NCBI GenBank assembly: GCA_038101125.1
Contig: JAYNVZ010000012.1
Coordinates: forward strand, 1 to 30,372
Length of the DNA: 30,372 bases
Origin: GCA-2698665 sp038101125
GTDB lineage: Bacteria; Pseudomonadota; Gammaproteobacteria; GCA-002705445; GCA-002716945
Direction of reading: 5' to 3'
Shown piece by piece: positions 8,221 through 16,319 of this stretch. The translations under genes and the position numbers were made by a program. The notes under the pieces were generated by a model. That model made no database searches and was not told the origin of the DNA. It was given only the letters and a program-made list of their open reading frames with translations. Position 1 is the first letter of the stretch, and the number at the start of each line of letters is the position of its first letter.

Positions 8221-9079
8221 TAGAAATATAGCAACAATATTACTTGCAGGTTTAATAATAATATCCTCATCCGTATTTATTGTCGACGAGAGAGAGATTG
8301 CCATTAAATTCAGACTTGGTGAAATTGTTAAAACTTATGATGAACCTGGAATCTTCTTGATGATTCCTTTCATAAATAACATTAAGAAATATGATTCACG
8401 TCTTCTGACAATGGATTCTAAACCTGAACAATTTTTGACCAGTGAAAAAAAGAATGTAATCGTAGATTCATATGTTAAATGGAAAATCACAGATCCTCAG
8501 AATTTCTATAGATCTTCCAAGGGTGATGAAAGAATTGGTATAAATAGGTTATCACAAATAATTAATGACCTAACAAAAAGTGAATTTAGTAAGAGAACTA
8601 TAAATGATGTGGTCTCAGGCGATAGAGTTGCATTAATGAATACAGTGAGAACAGAGGCAAACAAAGCATCTGCAGCACTTGGAATCACGGTTATAGATGT
8701 TAGGGTTAAAAAAGTTGATTTACCCGATGAAGTTAGTAATTCTGTTTACGCTCGGATGGTTAAAGAGCGTGCTACAGTTGCTAAGTCATTTAGATCCAAA
8801 GGTAAAGAAGAAGCTCAAGGTATTACCGCATCTGCTGAAAGAGAGTCAGCTACAATTGTCGCAGAAGCTTATAAGGAAGCTCAAGTTATAAAGGGTGAAG
8901 GCGATGCAATATCGACTGAAACTTATGCTGCTGCTTATAATGTTAGCCCTGAGTTTTATTCGTTTTATAGAAGTCTTTCTGCATATAAAAGTACGTTTAA
9001 TACAAAACAAGATATCCTACTAATTGATCCTGAATCGGACTTCTTTAAGTATTTCAACAATCCTTTGGGTGAAAAATAA
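8213..9079 (+). CDS. hflC: FtsH-modulator membrane protein HflC
   Basis: The partner of HflK in the FtsH-regulating complex. The 288-residue product has a transmembrane helix at about 6-24, then the SPFH domain (VDEREIAIKFRLGEIV, EPGIFLMIPFINNIKKYDSR, VKWKITDPQNFYRS) and the helical C-terminal part ending in FYRSLSAYKSTF, as in E. coli HflC. It starts with GTG at 8213 inside the end of hflK, an 8-base overlap that suggests translational coupling. Its TAA stop shares its final A with the apparent ATT start of the yjeT-like gene. Confidence 0.94.
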   Translation: MNNRNIATILLAGLIIISSSVFIVDEREIAIKFRLGEIVKTYDEPGIFLMIPFINNIKKYDSRLLTMDSKPEQFLTSEKKNVIVDSYVKWKITDPQNFYRSSKGDERIGINRLSQIINDLTKSEFSKRTINDVVSGDRVALMNTVRTEANKASAALGITVIDVRVKKVDLPDEVSNSVYARMVKERATVAKSFRSKGKEEAQGITASAERESATIVAEAYKEAQVIKGEGDAISTETYAAAYNVSPEFYSFYRSLSAYKSTFNTKQDILLIDPESDFFKYFNNPLGEK

Positions 9080-9270
9080 TTGATATTTGGCATGTAATAC
9101 TAACAGCTGTTTGTATTACTATCATCCTAGAGGGTATGCTGCTATTCATCTCTCCTAAATACACAAAAAAAGCGATCCTTTATTTTAATGAACTAAGCAA
9201 TAAGTCTTTGAGAATAATTGGTCTTATCTGTATGATATTGGGGTTAGGTCTTTTTTTATCAATTATTTAG
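9079..9270 (+). CDS. YjeT-like small inner-membrane protein (DUF2065), apparent ATT start
   Basis: The frame from 9079 to TAG 9268-9270 encodes 63 residues with two hydrophobic helices: WHVILTAVCITIILEGMLLF, then SPKYTKKAILYFNELSNKSLR as a polar link, then IIGLICMILGLGLFLSII. This is the pattern of DUF2065 proteins such as E. coli YjeT, and it sits in the same slot after hflC and before purA. Their function is unknown; the place suggests a link with HflKC. No ATG, GTG or TTG lies in frame upstream of ATG 9136, and that ATG would cut off the first helix and the conserved LEG. Initiation at ATT 9079 (overlapping the hflC stop as TAATT), or ATA 9076, is therefore inferred. Confidence 0.72.
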   Translation: MDIWHVILTAVCITIILEGMLLFISPKYTKKAILYFNELSNKSLRIIGLICMILGLGLFLSII

Positions 9271-9277
9271 GACAATT

Positions 9278-10279
9278 ATGAAATCAAAAAACTTTTTAAT
9301 TCCAGATGGTATTGAATATTATATTGGAGACAATGCAACTAATTTTGATAGAATCAAATCAAAAATTATAAAGATTTATAATAAATATGATTATACACAT
9401 ATAATACCTCCTATTTTTGATAGTTTAGAGAATCTATTAAATCTCAATTCAACAGATCTAGATAATAAGACTGCATATATTTTAGACCGTTCAAATGGTA
9501 ATGAGATTGGTGTTCGTGCTGATATTACACCACAGATATCAAAAGTTGATTACCAGATTACAAATGGTCAAGGTAATTCAAAGTTTTCTTATATGGGTGA
9601 TATTCTTTGTCTATCACCTGGACCCTTTGATAGAATTAACCCTTTTCAGACTGGAGTTGAGCACTTTGGTAATGTAAGTAAAAAAATAGACATAGAAATA
9701 ATTAAATTAATGATAGATATAATTTCACTCTCTAAACAACGAAAAATTGTCATCGAATTAGGAGACCTTTCGTTTATAAATAATCTTCTGATTGATTTAA
9801 ATATAACCGAAGATAATAGATTAAAATTAATTGATCTGATTAATTTAAAGTCAAAAATAGAAATCAAAGATTTTTTTAAAGATTTAAAACTATCAAATAA
9901 AAAGTTACTCTTACTACTTAATCTAATTGATATCTCAGGTGATATATCTGTTCTATCAGAGTTAAGGAAATTATCTAAATCTTTCAAACAGGATTTATCT
10001 AATGAGATCGAGGAGTTAATATCGATCTCTAAGTCAATAAATAAGGTCAGCGATATATCTCAAGTTCAAATTGATCTTTGTGAACTCCATGGTTTTAGTT
10101 ACCAAAAGGGTTTAATTTATTCTGCATATGTTCCAGGATTAAGAAAGGAAATTGCTAGAGGCGGAAGATATACTGCATATATGACAGAAAGTGACAAAAA
10201 AAGATTAGCAACAGGTTTCAGTCTAGATGTGAAAGACATCCTTGATTTGTCAATAGGAAGGAGAGATGCGCATGTCTAA
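9278..10279 (+). CDS. hisZ: ATP phosphoribosyltransferase regulatory subunit HisZ
   Basis: HisZ is a catalytically inactive histidyl-tRNA-synthetase-like protein that activates short-form HisG in the first step of histidine synthesis. The 333-residue protein has class II synthetase-like segments: LIPDGIEYYIGD, a YDYTHIIPPIFDSLENLL region, GVRADITPQISKVD (the motif 2 area) and ARGGRYTAY near the C-terminus. It lacks the C-terminal anticodon-binding domain of real HisS and is somewhat shorter than common HisZ. The hflC-hisZ-purA order is common in beta- and gammaproteobacteria with short HisG, which implies a short HisG elsewhere in the genome. Its end overlaps purA by 8 bases. Confidence 0.88.
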   Translation: MKSKNFLIPDGIEYYIGDNATNFDRIKSKIIKIYNKYDYTHIIPPIFDSLENLLNLNSTDLDNKTAYILDRSNGNEIGVRADITPQISKVDYQITNGQGNSKFSYMGDILCLSPGPFDRINPFQTGVEHFGNVSKKIDIEIIKLMIDIISLSKQRKIVIELGDLSFINNLLIDLNITEDNRLKLIDLINLKSKIEIKDFFKDLKLSNKKLLLLLNLIDISGDISVLSELRKLSKSFKQDLSNEIEELISISKSINKVSDISQVQIDLCELHGFSYQKGLIYSAYVPGLRKEIARGGRYTAYMTESDKKRLATGFSLDVKDILDLSIGRRDAHV

Positions 10280-11531
10280 CGTTTTACTAGTAGGCACTCA
10301 TTGGGGAGATGAAGGTAAAGGGAAAGTTGTTGATGTCTTGTCAGAGAATGCTGGGGGTTGTGTTAGATTTCAGGGTGGGCATAATGCTGGTCATACGCTG
10401 GTAATCAATAATGTGAAAACAATACTTCATTTAATACCATCAGGAATATTACGTGATGATGTTAAATCAATCATAGGCAATGGTGTTGTTATCTCTCTAG
10501 AAGCCCTCGAGCATGAGATTAAGGAACTAATGGATAATAATATAAGCATCGAAAACAAACTTTTTATTAGTCAATCCTGTCATGTTATTTTGCCAACTCA
10601 TGTGGCCTTAGACATAGCCCATGAACAATCATTAGGAAAGTCCTCAATAGGTACGACAGGTAGAGGCATAGGCCCGACTTATGAAGATAAAGTTGCCAGA
10701 AGAGGAATTAGATTAATAGATTTCTTCAATACAGATATTCTTAGAAAAAAACTCGAAAAATCAATGAAATATCATAATTTTTTATTACAAGAATATTATA
10801 AAAGTGACACTATTTCTGTCGATTCTGTTCTTGATAAGCTGATCCCTATATTTGATAGAATCAAGAAGTACGTTTGTGATGTGGTGCCACTAATTTTAGA
10901 TCTAAACAAAGATTCCAATATAATTTTTGAAGGAGCCCAAGGAACCATGTTAGATATTGATCATGGTACTTATCCGTATGTAACTTCTTCAAATACTACT
11001 TTGCCAGGTTTGATAACAGGAACAGGTATTGGTGTTGATAAAGTTGACTATTCTTTAGGCATAACTAAGGCATATACAACAAGAGTTGGTCATGGGCCGT
11101 TTCCAACAGAATTACATGATCAGTTAGGCTTAGATATCGCTAAATGGGGTGGCGAGGTTGGTGCGACAACAGGTAGGGCAAGAAGATGTGGATGGCTTGA
11201 TCTTAAAATACTTAGACAGTCAATTGAGTTAAATCGTATTGATGGAATAGCTTTAACTAAATTAGATGTTCTTGATAACTTAGAGAAGATTAAAATCTGT
11301 GTTGACTATGGAGATATCGATTATGAAAGCTTTGAAGCATCAGATATGGAATATTTGGAAATCGATGGGTGGATGTCCTCAACTGTAGGCATTACAGATT
11401 ATGATAAATTACCTGATAATGCTAAAAAATATATCAAAACTATTGAGGAAATCTCCAAAACTAGAATTGTTATGATTTCAACTGGTCCATCAAGAGATCA
11501 GATCATAACTCTAGAAGATATTTTTGCATAG
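10272..11531 (+). CDS. purA: Adenylosuccinate synthetase
   Basis: PurA joins IMP and aspartate with GTP to make adenylosuccinate, the first committed step to AMP. Motifs are complete: GTHWGDEGKGK P-loop, GGHNAGHT, SSIGTTGRGIGP, FEGAQGTMLDIDHGTYPYVTSSNT, and TGRARRCGWLD for IMP and aspartate binding. Two ATGs are available. The Shine-Dalgarno AAGGAG at 10258-10263 is only 2 bases from the ATG at 10266 but 8 bases from the ATG at 10272, so the second is chosen, giving 419 residues beginning MSNVLLVGTHWGDEGKGK. The gene overlaps the end of hisZ and is followed after 8 bases by rlmB, as part of the conserved purA-rlmB pair. Confidence 0.96.
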   Translation: MSNVLLVGTHWGDEGKGKVVDVLSENAGGCVRFQGGHNAGHTLVINNVKTILHLIPSGILRDDVKSIIGNGVVISLEALEHEIKELMDNNISIENKLFISQSCHVILPTHVALDIAHEQSLGKSSIGTTGRGIGPTYEDKVARRGIRLIDFFNTDILRKKLEKSMKYHNFLLQEYYKSDTISVDSVLDKLIPIFDRIKKYVCDVVPLILDLNKDSNIIFEGAQGTMLDIDHGTYPYVTSSNTTLPGLITGTGIGVDKVDYSLGITKAYTTRVGHGPFPTELHDQLGLDIAKWGGEVGATTGRARRCGWLDLKILRQSIELNRIDGIALTKLDVLDNLEKIKICVDYGDIDYESFEASDMEYLEIDGWMSSTVGITDYDKLPDNAKKYIKTIEEISKTRIVMISTGPSRDQIITLEDIFA

Positions 11532-11539
11532 ATTAAATT

Positions 11540-12289
11540 ATGAAAGAAACATTTCAATATATCTATGGTATTCATACATGTAATGCTCAGCTTAAACTTG
11601 ATCCCAATAGTATAACTAAAGTATTTTTTAAAAAGCCTCCTTATAATAATCATCTAAAAATAATTTTTGATAAATGTGAATCTTTGGGTTTAGATATGAT
11701 GGAGCTTGAAAGGGATCGACTTACTTCGTTATGCTTATCATCAAAACATCAAGGAATTGTGATAGAGTTATCGAGTAAGTTATCATCAGGATTTAATCTT
11801 GATTTGTACTTACAAACTGAAAAAAATCCATTTATAGTCATCTTTGATTCTCTTCAAGATCCTAGAAATCTTGGTTCTTGTATAAGGACATCCAATGCTG
11901 CTGGTGCTAGTTTAATTATTAAGAAGAAATCTAATTCCTGCGAGATATCACCTTTGGTCCATAAAACAGCCTCAGGCGGATTACAGGGATTATCATTACT
12001 TGAAACAAATAATGTTTTATCAGTCATAAAAAAATTAAAAAACAATAATATACGAGTAATTGGTACTTCAGATGCTGTTTCTAAGTCAATATATGATCTG
12101 CAGCATATAATGTCTGGTGTTGCAGTCATTATTGGCGCAGAAGGAGAGGGTGTTAGTAGGTCTTTACTAGAGTCATGTGATGATGTTTGCTCGATCCCAA
12201 TATATGGGTCTGTTGAATGCCTAAATGTGGCTGTAGCCACTGGTATTACGCTTTATCAGATCAAAAAACTTATCAAAAAAACTAAATGA
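11540..12289 (+). CDS. rlmB: 23S rRNA (guanosine-2251-2'-O)-methyltransferase RlmB
   Basis: RlmB methylates the 2'-OH of G2251 in the 23S rRNA P loop. The 249-residue product has the L30e-like substrate-binding N-domain (YIYGIHTCNAQL) and a SPOUT catalytic domain with DSLQDPRNLGSCIRTSNAAG, VIIGAEGEGVSRSLLESCD and the knot motif IPIYGSVECLNVAVATGI. The loop reads SVECLNVAVAT where RlmB commonly has SVSSLNVSVAT, a mild change that keeps the key Asn. Other SpoU-family 2'-O methyltransferases share these motifs; the position between purA and rpsF favours RlmB. Confidence 0.9.
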   Translation: MKETFQYIYGIHTCNAQLKLDPNSITKVFFKKPPYNNHLKIIFDKCESLGLDMMELERDRLTSLCLSSKHQGIVIELSSKLSSGFNLDLYLQTEKNPFIVIFDSLQDPRNLGSCIRTSNAAGASLIIKKKSNSCEISPLVHKTASGGLQGLSLLETNNVLSVIKKLKNNNIRVIGTSDAVSKSIYDLQHIMSGVAVIIGAEGEGVSRSLLESCDDVCSIPIYGSVECLNVAVATGITLYQIKKLIKKTK

Positions 12290-12341
12290 ATATTTGAAAT
12301 ATACTGGATACTAAAGTAGTATTCGCATATTGGATAAAACT

Positions 12342-12671
12342 ATGAAAAATTACGAATTATTATTAATGTTTAATGTAAACCAAGAAGAGTCTACTAACAA
12401 GACTGTGGATAAGTATAAAGACCTTATCAAATCTAAAGGTGGTAGCGTAGATAGATATGAAGATTGGGGGGTAATGAAATTAGCTTATAATATCAATAAA
12501 ATTAATAAAGCTAGATATATCCTACTAAATTTTGAGGCTTCAAATGAAGTATTGACTGAATTGACTAGCTTAATAAAATTCAACGATAATATAATTAGAC
12601 ATATGTTCATAGCGCAAGATAAAAAGATTACAGAGCCATCTATAATGATGCAAAACAGAGAAAGAGCGTAA
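12342..12671 (+). CDS. rpsF: Ribosomal protein S6
   Basis: S6 binds 16S rRNA with S18 in the platform of the small subunit. The 109-residue product begins MKNYELLLMFNVNQEES and contains EDWGVMKLAYNINKINKARYILLNF and the FNDNIIRHMF motif, as expected for S6. An in-frame TTG at 12330 would add four residues; ATG 12342 matches family N-termini and is preferred. No Glu-rich tail like that of E. coli S6 is present. rpsR follows after 5 bases. priB, which separates rpsF and rpsR in E. coli, is absent. Confidence 0.95.
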   Translation: MKNYELLLMFNVNQEESTNKTVDKYKDLIKSKGGSVDRYEDWGVMKLAYNINKINKARYILLNFEASNEVLTELTSLIKFNDNIIRHMFIAQDKKITEPSIMMQNRERA

Positions 12672-12676
12672 ATATT

Positions 12677-12892
12677 ATGGCAGAAGAGCTTACAAAGAAA
12701 AAATCTGATCTAATTGATCAAATTGATTATAAAAACTTGGGTTTTTTGAAAAAATTTATTACAGAATCAGGTAAAATATCACCCAGAAGAGTTGCAGGAA
12801 CGTCTGCTAAAGAACAGAGAAGGGTTAATAAGGCAATCAAGATAGCTAGACATCTAGCATTATTGCCATTTTGTGATAATCATAAACAATAA
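12677..12892 (+). CDS. rpsR: Ribosomal protein S18
   Basis: S18 is the partner of S6 on the 30S platform. The 71-residue protein has the conserved IDYKNLGFLKKFITESGKISPRRVAGTSAKEQRRVNKAIKIAR core (quoted here only in part as IDYKNLGFLKKF and ISPRRVAGTS) and ends LALLPFCDNHKQ. Its TAA stop overlaps the ATG of rplI by one base (TAATG), an arrangement that supports translational coupling. Confidence 0.95.
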   Translation: MAEELTKKKSDLIDQIDYKNLGFLKKFITESGKISPRRVAGTSAKEQRRVNKAIKIARHLALLPFCDNHKQ

Positions 12893-13404
12893 TGGATGTA
12901 TTACTTCTAAAAAATATTAAAAAGCTTGGCGAGATTGGATCTAAGGTCTCTGTTAAGTCAGGTTATGCTAGAAATTTTCTATTGCCTACAAATCAAGCAG
13001 TCTTGCCAACAAAAGAAAACCTAGCAAAAGTTGAAGAACAAAAACAAGAATTATTAAAAATTGAAGAGGAAATGAGATCTAAAGCTTTGCTAGAGCAAGA
13101 GAAATTTAATAATTATGAGCTCTCTTTTGAAGTTAATATCCAAGAAGAAGATAAACTTTTTGGTTCTGTAACGTTACAGAATGTAGTGGATAAATTAAAA
13201 GATGATGGTTTTGATTTATCAAAAAAACAAGTGAATCTTCCGTCCGGTCCAATTAAGATATTCAAAGATGATTATATTGCAACAATCAGCCTACACACAG
13301 ATGTATTGGTAACGGTCCCAATTAAGCTCATTAAGATTACTAAATCACTAGAAGAAATTTCTGAACCAACAGAAGAAGAACTAGACATAGATACTTCTTC
13401 ATAA
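12892..13404 (+). CDS. rplI: Ribosomal protein L9
   Basis: L9 binds 23S rRNA domain V at the base of the L1 stalk. The N-terminal domain is clear (MDVLLLKNIKKLGEIGSKV, SGYARNFLLPTNQAV), followed by the long connecting helix rich in Glu, Lys and Gln, and a C-terminal domain with LFGSVTLQNVVDKLK. The 170 residues exceed the roughly 150 of E. coli because of an acidic tail (about 155-170, SEPTEEELDIDTSS). It ends the rpsF-rpsR-rplI cluster, and dnaB follows in the usual gammaproteobacterial order. Confidence 0.95.
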   Translation: MDVLLLKNIKKLGEIGSKVSVKSGYARNFLLPTNQAVLPTKENLAKVEEQKQELLKIEEEMRSKALLEQEKFNNYELSFEVNIQEEDKLFGSVTLQNVVDKLKDDGFDLSKKQVNLPSGPIKIFKDDYIATISLHTDVLVTVPIKLIKITKSLEEISEPTEEELDIDTSS

Positions 13405-13581
13405 ACACGCCCAATTTAAATACAATAAAATCTACTTAATCATTCATATGATGCCAAAGGTTTACCTAGTTAAATTTTTTATATCTGAAATACCGATGAG
13501 TTCCTTGGCATTTAATTTATTCCACAATTTTTCCACAGACTCTTATCTATAAAATCTATTATTTTTCGGTTAAAATAAATC
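13405..13581 (+). promoter_or_regulatory. rplI-dnaB intergenic region with DnaA-box-like repeats and a distant inverted repeat
   Basis: This 177-base spacer is long for the region. It holds an imperfect inverted repeat, ATGCCAAAGG at 13451-13460 against CCTTGGCAT at 13503-13511. Just upstream of dnaB are two TTCCACA repeats 11 bases apart: TATTCCACA at 13518-13526 and TTTTCCACA at 13529-13537, the latter one mismatch from the DnaA box TTATCCACA. TTATCTATA at 13543-13551 has two mismatches. Control of dnaB by DnaA is a hypothesis only. The dnaB promoter probably lies here but no clear -35/-10 pair was found. Confidence 0.4.
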
Positions 13582-14940
13582 ATGGATAGCAAAATACCAT
13601 CTACACCAAAATCACTAGAAGCTGAGCAAGCTTTTTTGGGTTCATTAATTATGGATTCATCTGCATGGGACCAGGTATCTCATTTAATTCAGTCTAAGGA
13701 TTTCGTTGATGTTAATCATAAAATTATATTTAACGAAATTTATGATCTTGCTTCCGCTGGACAAATTATTGATGTTGTGGTCCTAGAAGATTGTCTTAAA
13801 AGCAAAGGTGTTCTAGATAAGATAGGAGGCCTTTCATACCTCGGTCAATTAGCTAGAAAAGTACCCACATCGGCACATATAAAAGCATATGCAGATATAA
13901 TTAAAGAAAAATCTATTATGAGGGAGCTAATTAATATAAGTAATAGAACAGTTCAGGCTGTTCATCAAAGCGAGCAAGGCGATGTTAAGGAAGTTCTGGA
14001 TAAAGCAGAATCAGAAATTTTTGGAATATCCTCTCTATCAGCAGCAAATGATGGTTTGCATAAAATTGGCCCGGTTGTGAATTCATATATTGAAACCGTA
14101 TATAGTAAAAAAAATAGTGATGAAGTTGATTATCTTTTAACTGGTTATAATGAGTTTGATAAATTAGTTTCAGGGTTACAAAAATCAGATCTAATAATAA
14201 TAGCTGGTAGACCATCAATGGGAAAAACAGCATTTGCAATGAATATAGCCCAGGATATCGTCTTTAAACAGAAAAAAAAGGTTGGATTCTTTAGTCTTGA
14301 AATGTCTGCACAATCTATTGCTTTAAGAATGCTTTCATCTCTAAGCTCTGTTTCACAACAAAAAATTAGAACTGGCGACTATGAGGCATCACCTAAAGAT
14401 ACGAAACAGGTCACGTCTGCCATTGAAATGATGAATGACTGTGATTTTTATATTGATGATACTGCCGCAATATCACCAATGGATCTAAGATCAAGAGCAA
14501 GACGAATGAAAAGAGAATCAGGGATTGATATGATAATTGTTGATTATTTACAACTAATGTCTATACCTCAATATTCAGAGAACAGAGTAAACGAAATTGC
14601 CGAAGTAACAAGATCATTAAAAGCTATCGCTAAAGAGCTTGATTTGCCTGTAATAGCTCTATCACAACTTAATAGGGGTGTTGAAACGCGTAATGATAAA
14701 CGACCTTTTTTATCTGATTTAAGAGAATCAGGCTCGATTGAACAAGATGCTGATCTTATTATATTTCTGTATAGAGATGAAGTTTACGATCCGAATACAG
14801 ACCAAAAAAATATTGCAGAAATACGTGTTGAAAAACATAGAAACGGGCCTACCGGTTTTGTGAAATTAACATTTGTGCCACATTGCACTAGGTTTGAAGA
14901 CTACTTCCCACAAGTCTACGATGGAGTCGGTGAATATTAA
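13582..14940 (+). CDS. dnaB: Replicative DNA helicase DnaB
   Basis: DnaB is the hexameric 5'-3' helicase of the replication fork. The 452-residue protein has the N-terminal primase-binding domain (LEAEQAFLGSLIMDSSAWDQ), a linker, and the RecA-like C-terminal domain with Walker A GRPSMGKTAFAMN (209-221), FFSLEMSAQSIALRML, the Walker B region IDMIIVDYLQLM, ALSQLNRGVETR, and the end motif SDLRESGSIEQDADLIIFLYRDEVY. No intein is present although this family is a common intein host. Its TAA ends one base from the fdxA stop on the other strand, leaving no room for a separate terminator. Confidence 0.97.
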   Translation: MDSKIPSTPKSLEAEQAFLGSLIMDSSAWDQVSHLIQSKDFVDVNHKIIFNEIYDLASAGQIIDVVVLEDCLKSKGVLDKIGGLSYLGQLARKVPTSAHIKAYADIIKEKSIMRELINISNRTVQAVHQSEQGDVKEVLDKAESEIFGISSLSAANDGLHKIGPVVNSYIETVYSKKNSDEVDYLLTGYNEFDKLVSGLQKSDLIIIAGRPSMGKTAFAMNIAQDIVFKQKKKVGFFSLEMSAQSIALRMLSSLSSVSQQKIRTGDYEASPKDTKQVTSAIEMMNDCDFYIDDTAAISPMDLRSRARRMKRESGIDMIIVDYLQLMSIPQYSENRVNEIAEVTRSLKAIAKELDLPVIALSQLNRGVETRNDKRPFLSDLRESGSIEQDADLIIFLYRDEVYDPNTDQKNIAEIRVEKHRNGPTGFVKLTFVPHCTRFEDYFPQVYDGVGEY

Positions 14941-14941
14941 A

Positions 14942-15265
14942 TTATTCTTCCAGAAATTGTAATTTATTCTCTTTGTTTTCCCATTCTTTAGCATCCTCAG
15001 GAGCATCTTTGAATTCTGTTAATACTGGCCACTTTTTTGATAATCGCTCATTTAGCTCTAAAAAATTTCTATTTTCATCTGTTATGTCTTCATCTGATAT
15101 AATTGCATCTATTGGGCATTCTGGAACACATAAACTACAGTCGATACATTCATCGGGATTGATTACTAAAAAATTTGGACCTTCATGGAAACAGTCTACA
15201 GGACAAACTTCCACGCAGTCAGTATATTTACACTTTATACAATTTTCTGTGATAACATATGTCAT
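14942..15265 (-). CDS. fdxA: 7Fe ferredoxin, FdxA type
   Basis: A small electron carrier with one [3Fe-4S] and one [4Fe-4S] cluster. The 107-residue product is very like Azotobacter vinelandii ferredoxin I: it begins MTYVITENCIKCKYTDCVEV, continues CPVDCFHEGPNFLVI, DECIDCSLCVPECPIDAI, and has the long C-terminal extension ending KENKLQFLEE. All cluster cysteines are present. The open frame extends upstream to 15406, but that part resembles no ferredoxin and overlaps the start of galU on the opposite strand, so ATG 15265 is the start. fdxA is convergent with dnaB and divergent from galU. Its redox partner cannot be told from the context. Confidence 0.94.
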   Translation of the reverse strand: MTYVITENCIKCKYTDCVEVCPVDCFHEGPNFLVINPDECIDCSLCVPECPIDAIISDEDITDENRNFLELNERLSKKWPVLTEFKDAPEDAKEWENKENKLQFLEE

Positions 15266-15326
15266 AAGAGTATTATTTTGCACTATATCTATAGTTTTTG
15301 CACATAAAAAATAAAAAATATTAAGC

Positions 15327-16196
15327 ATGAAAAAAATAAGAAAAGTAGTTTTTCCTGTAGCAGGACTAGGAACAAGGTTTCTCCCTGCGACGAAGGCGAG
15401 TCCCAAGGAAATGTTGCCAATAGTTGATAAACCCCTTATTCAATATGCTGCAGAAGAGGCTGTTCAAGCTGGTATTGAGCAATTAATCTTTGTCCTCGGC
15501 AGAACTAAAAATGCAATTATAGACCATTTTGACGCTGCTCCGGATCTCGAATCTGACCTCAGAAACAAAAATAAGAATTCTCTCTTGAAACTTGTTCAAA
15601 ACATTGTGCCTAAGAATATTGACTGCGTCTTTGTTAGACAAGATTTACCGTTAGGTCTTGGTCATGCAATTTATTGTACTAAAAATATTATAAATGATGA
15701 GCCGTTTGCAGTTATTTTAGCCGATGATTTAATAAAATCTAAAACACCATGTTTAAAACAAATGATTAATTCATACAGTGATATTAATTCGGCAATAGTA
15801 GCTATTGAGAAAATTAATAAGAAGGATTGTAATAAGTATGGAATTATAGATTATTCATCCAAGTCTCAGTCTTTATATAGCTTAAAATCAATCATAGAAA
15901 AACCCAGTTATGCAAAAGCTAAGACTAATTTAGCTGTCGTGGGGAGATATATATTACCACCGAATATTTTTGGTAAAATCAAAGAATCTAAACCTGGTGT
16001 TGGAAAAGAAATACAGATAACAGATGCAATTTCAGGATTAATTAAAGATCATGATGTGTATGGTTATGCTTTTGAGGGAAAAAGATTTGATTGTGGAAGT
16101 AAATTAGGCTACTTGAAAGCAACTACTGAGTATGCGATGGAACACAAAGAATTATCTAGAGACTTTAAAAATTATCTAAAAAGATTAAAAATATAG
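15327..16196 (+). CDS. galU: UTP-glucose-1-phosphate uridylyltransferase
   Basis: GalU makes UDP-glucose, a precursor for LPS core, polysaccharides and glycolipids. The 289-residue protein has the nucleotidyltransferase N-terminus KVVFPVAGLGTRFLPATKAS, then PKEMLPIVDKPLIQY, EQLIFVLGRTK, LGLGHAIYCTK, AVILADDLI, VVGRYILPPNIF and FEGKRFDCGSKLGYLKA. The related GalF has a changed N-terminal motif and RmlA lacks several of these, so GalU is the best call. A tRNA-Asn gene lies 50 bases downstream. Confidence 0.94.
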   Translation: MKKIRKVVFPVAGLGTRFLPATKASPKEMLPIVDKPLIQYAAEEAVQAGIEQLIFVLGRTKNAIIDHFDAAPDLESDLRNKNKNSLLKLVQNIVPKNIDCVFVRQDLPLGLGHAIYCTKNIINDEPFAVILADDLIKSKTPCLKQMINSYSDINSAIVAIEKINKKDCNKYGIIDYSSKSQSLYSLKSIIEKPSYAKAKTNLAVVGRYILPPNIFGKIKESKPGVGKEIQITDAISGLIKDHDVYGYAFEGKRFDCGSKLGYLKATTEYAMEHKELSRDFKNYLKRLKI

Positions 16197-16246
16197 AAAA
16201 TATTATTGATGATATTCTATTTATCAATTATGATGCCTTATCTTAT

Positions 16247-16319
16247 TCCTCGGTAGCTCAGTTGGTAGAGCGAGTGACTGTTAATCACCAGGTCGGCGGT
16301 TCGAGTCCGTCCCGAGGAG
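16247..16319 (+). tRNA. tRNA-Asn (anticodon GTT)
   Basis: A complete cloverleaf can be drawn: acceptor TCCTCGG with CCGAGGA, D arm GCTC/GAGC, anticodon loop CTGTTAA with anticodon GTT at 16280-16282, variable loop AGGTC, T arm GGCGG/CCGTC around TTCGAGT, and discriminator G. The top pair of the anticodon stem (A-C) is mismatched. The 3' CCA is not encoded; a T-run follows directly and may serve as part of a terminator. Confidence 0.95.

Noticed and set aside
9278..10279. Histidyl-tRNA synthetase
   Set aside because: It lacks the anticodon-binding domain and standard catalytic His motifs, and sits in the hisZ-purA context.
12404..12412. Perfect DnaA box (TGTGGATAA) inside rpsF
   Set aside because: It lies in coding sequence and one such 9-mer in 30 kb is close to chance; mentioned only alongside the dnaB spacer.
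15266..15406. N-terminal extension of fdxA
   Set aside because: It overlaps galU on the other strand and the ferredoxin family starts at the internal ATG 15265.
16194..16222. Terminator after galU
   Set aside because: An imperfect AT-only pairing with a bulge and no clear T-run; too weak to list.
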